Shown one piece after another: positions 62,784 through 64,000 of a stretch of DNA of 64,000 nucleotides. Under the pieces are notes generated by a model. The model was given only the letters and a program-made list of their open reading frames with translations. It was not told where the DNA came from and made no database searches. This DNA is from Methylotuvimicrobium alcaliphilum 20Z (GTDB taxonomy: Bacteria > Pseudomonadota > Gammaproteobacteria > Methylococcales > Methylomonadaceae): contig NC_016112.1 in the NCBI RefSeq assembly GCF_000968535.2, positions 2,418,001-2,482,000 on the forward strand, in the 5' to 3' direction. Position 1 is the first letter of the stretch. Each line of letters opens with the position of its first letter. Position numbers and translations under genes: made by a program.

Positions 62784-64000
62784 TTAAGACGATTTACGCA
62801 CCCTCAAATACCATTCGCTAAGTAAGCGCACTTGTTTTTCGGTATAGCCTTTTTCAATCATCCGATCGATAAACTGTTCATGTTTCTTCTGATCTTCGGG
62901 CGAAGCCTTGGCGTTAAAAGAAATCACCGGCAATAAGTCTTCTGTCGTTGAAAACATTTTCTTTTCGATCACAGTGCGAAGTTTCTCGTAACTGGTCCAG
63001 GCCGGATATTTTCCGCCGTTTTTGGCGCGAGCCCGTAACACAAAGTTGACGATTTCGTTACGGAAATCCTTCGGATTACTAATACCGGCCGGTTTCTCGA
63101 TTTTTTCAAGTTCATCGTTCAAGGAGCTCCGGTCGAACATCTCTCCGGTATCCGGGTCGCGGTAATTGGTATCCTGTATCCAATAATCGGCATAGGTCAC
63201 GTAGCGATCGAAGATATTTTGTCCGTATTCCGAATAGGATTGCAGATAGGCGGTTTGAATCTCCTTGCCAATGAAATCGATGTATTTTTGCGTTAGATAA
63301 CCCTTGAGGTAAGACAAATACCTCTCCTCGACTTCGGCCGGAAATTGTTCGCGTTCGATTTGCTGTTCGAGGACATACAAAAGATGAACCGGATTGGCCG
63401 CGACTTCGGTGTTGTCGAAGTTGAATACCTTAGACAGAATCTTAAAAGCGAACCGAGTGGAGAGACCGGTCATGCCTTCATCGACGCCGGCGAAATCGCG
63501 GTATTCTTGATAAGACTTGGCATGCGGATCGGTATCTTTCAGATTCTCGCCGTTATACACCCGCATCTTGGAAAAAATATTGGAGTTTTCCGGCTCTTTC
63601 AAGCGGGATAACACCGCAAATTGCGCCATCATTTCTAAGGTGCCGGGCGCGCATGGCGCGTCGTGCAATGAGCTGTTTTCCAGCAGTTTGTCGTAGATTT
63701 TGATTTCTTCCGAAACGCGCAGGCAATAAGGTACCTTGACGATATAAATCCGGTCGAGAAACGCTTCATTGTTTTTGTTGTTCCTGAAAGCCTGCCACTC
63801 CGATTCGTTCGAGTGGGCCAGAATGATGCCCTGGAACGGTATCGCCGGAAAACCTTCCGTGCCTTTGTAATTGCCTTCCTGCGTCGCGGTCAGCAGCGGA
63901 TGTAGTACCTTGATCGGCGCCTTGAACATTTCCACGAATTCCAGCAAGCCTTGGTTGGCCCGGCACAAGCCGCCCGAATAGCTGTAGGCATCGGGATCGT
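62784..64000 (-). CDS. yeaG: PrkA/YeaG serine protein kinase, C-terminal part, runs off the right edge
   Basis: 405 codons are visible without a start. The sequence enters at DPDAYSYSGGLCRANQGLLEF, part of the AAA+-like domain, and continues AFLDRIYIVKVPYCLRVSEEIKIYDKLL. The C-terminal kinase-like domain follows, with LSYLKGYLTQKYIDFIGKEI, to a final WYLRVRKSS. PrkA is a stress-linked serine protein kinase. It is first in the yeaG-yeaH-ycgB operon, with 17 bases to yeaH. About 240 N-terminal residues lie outside the window, judged from the usual 640-residue length. Confidence 0.95.
   Translation of the reverse strand, partial: DPDAYSYSGGLCRANQGLLEFVEMFKAPIKVLHPLLTATQEGNYKGTEGFPAIPFQGIILAHSNESEWQAFRNNKNNEAFLDRIYIVKVPYCLRVSEEIKIYDKLLENSSLHDAPCAPGTLEMMAQFAVLSRLKEPENSNIFSKMRVYNGENLKDTDPHAKSYQEYRDFAGVDEGMTGLSTRFAFKILSKVFNFDNTEVAANPVHLLYVLEQQIEREQFPAEVEERYLSYLKGYLTQKYIDFIGKEIQTAYLQSYSEYGQNIFDRYVTYADYWIQDTNYRDPDTGEMFDRSSLNDELEKIEKPAGISNPKDFRNEIVNFVLRARAKNGGKYPAWTSYEKLRTVIEKKMFSTTEDLLPVISFNAKASPEDQKKHEQFIDRMIEKGYTEKQVRLLSEWYLRVRKSS

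Overview
The window looks like a gammaproteobacterial chromosome of medium G+C. The housekeeping genes (ychF, ygfX/ygfZ, a COX15/CtaA-type heme A synthase, yeaG-yeaH-ycgB) have gammaproteobacterial character, and a marine or soda-lake methanotroph of the Methylococcales would fit. That genus-level idea is inference only; no diagnostic methanotrophy gene is present.

Layout. (1) 1-737: the 5' part of a tyrosine integrase lies just beyond the 3' end of a tRNA-Met gene, so an integrated element probably continues off the left edge. (2) 790-6491: housekeeping genes ychF, ygfX, ygfZ, an HDOD protein, heme A synthase and a yeast-type cytosine deaminase, with MITE-like repeats between them. (3) 7228-13819: a TetR regulator divergent from a three-gene RND efflux operon; a promoter and a palindromic operator can be read in the divergent gap. 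(4) 14063-16956: a membrane protein, then a decayed type I restriction-modification locus (hsdS and hsdR relics) holding vapBC and a rhuM-fic gene. (5) 17093-27556: a complete type I-C CRISPR-Cas locus with 34 repeats and cas3-cas5c-cas8c-cas7-cas4-cas1-cas2. (6) 27910-30538: a group II intron with its reverse transcriptase and a brnTA toxin-antitoxin pair whose toxin gene has a premature stop. (7) 31109-59725: an extracellular contractile injection system (eCIS, Afp/PVC/MAC-like) of 15 genes on the minus strand. It covers cap, an unassigned gene, sheath, two tube proteins, a DUF5908 protein, LysM protein, VgrG-like spike, PAAR tip, gp25, two large baseplate proteins, a very large fibre-position protein, tape measure, a DUF4157 cargo protein and an AAA+ ATPase. 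An IS transposase and an ORF-less group II intron sit between cargo and ATPase. (8) 60011-64000: spoVR/ycgB, a DUF444 yeaH homologue and the C-terminal part of prkA/yeaG.

How the genes work together. The eCIS genes are packed with ATGA overlaps, which implies one long transcript from the cap gene onward. Upstream of the cap gene I read a good sigma-54 promoter (TGGCA-N6-TTGC) and two copies of a palindrome (TCTGTAACA-N6-TGTTACAGA) about 116 and 197 bases upstream of the predicted start. This suggests control by a sigma-54 enhancer-binding protein encoded elsewhere. The cargo protein has an HELTH motif, a KQEEE-type repeat region and a variable-looking C terminus, as in polymorphic toxins. CRISPR-Cas, R-M relics, toxin-antitoxin genes, introns and eCIS together make a dense accessory region of about 46 kb between conserved genes.
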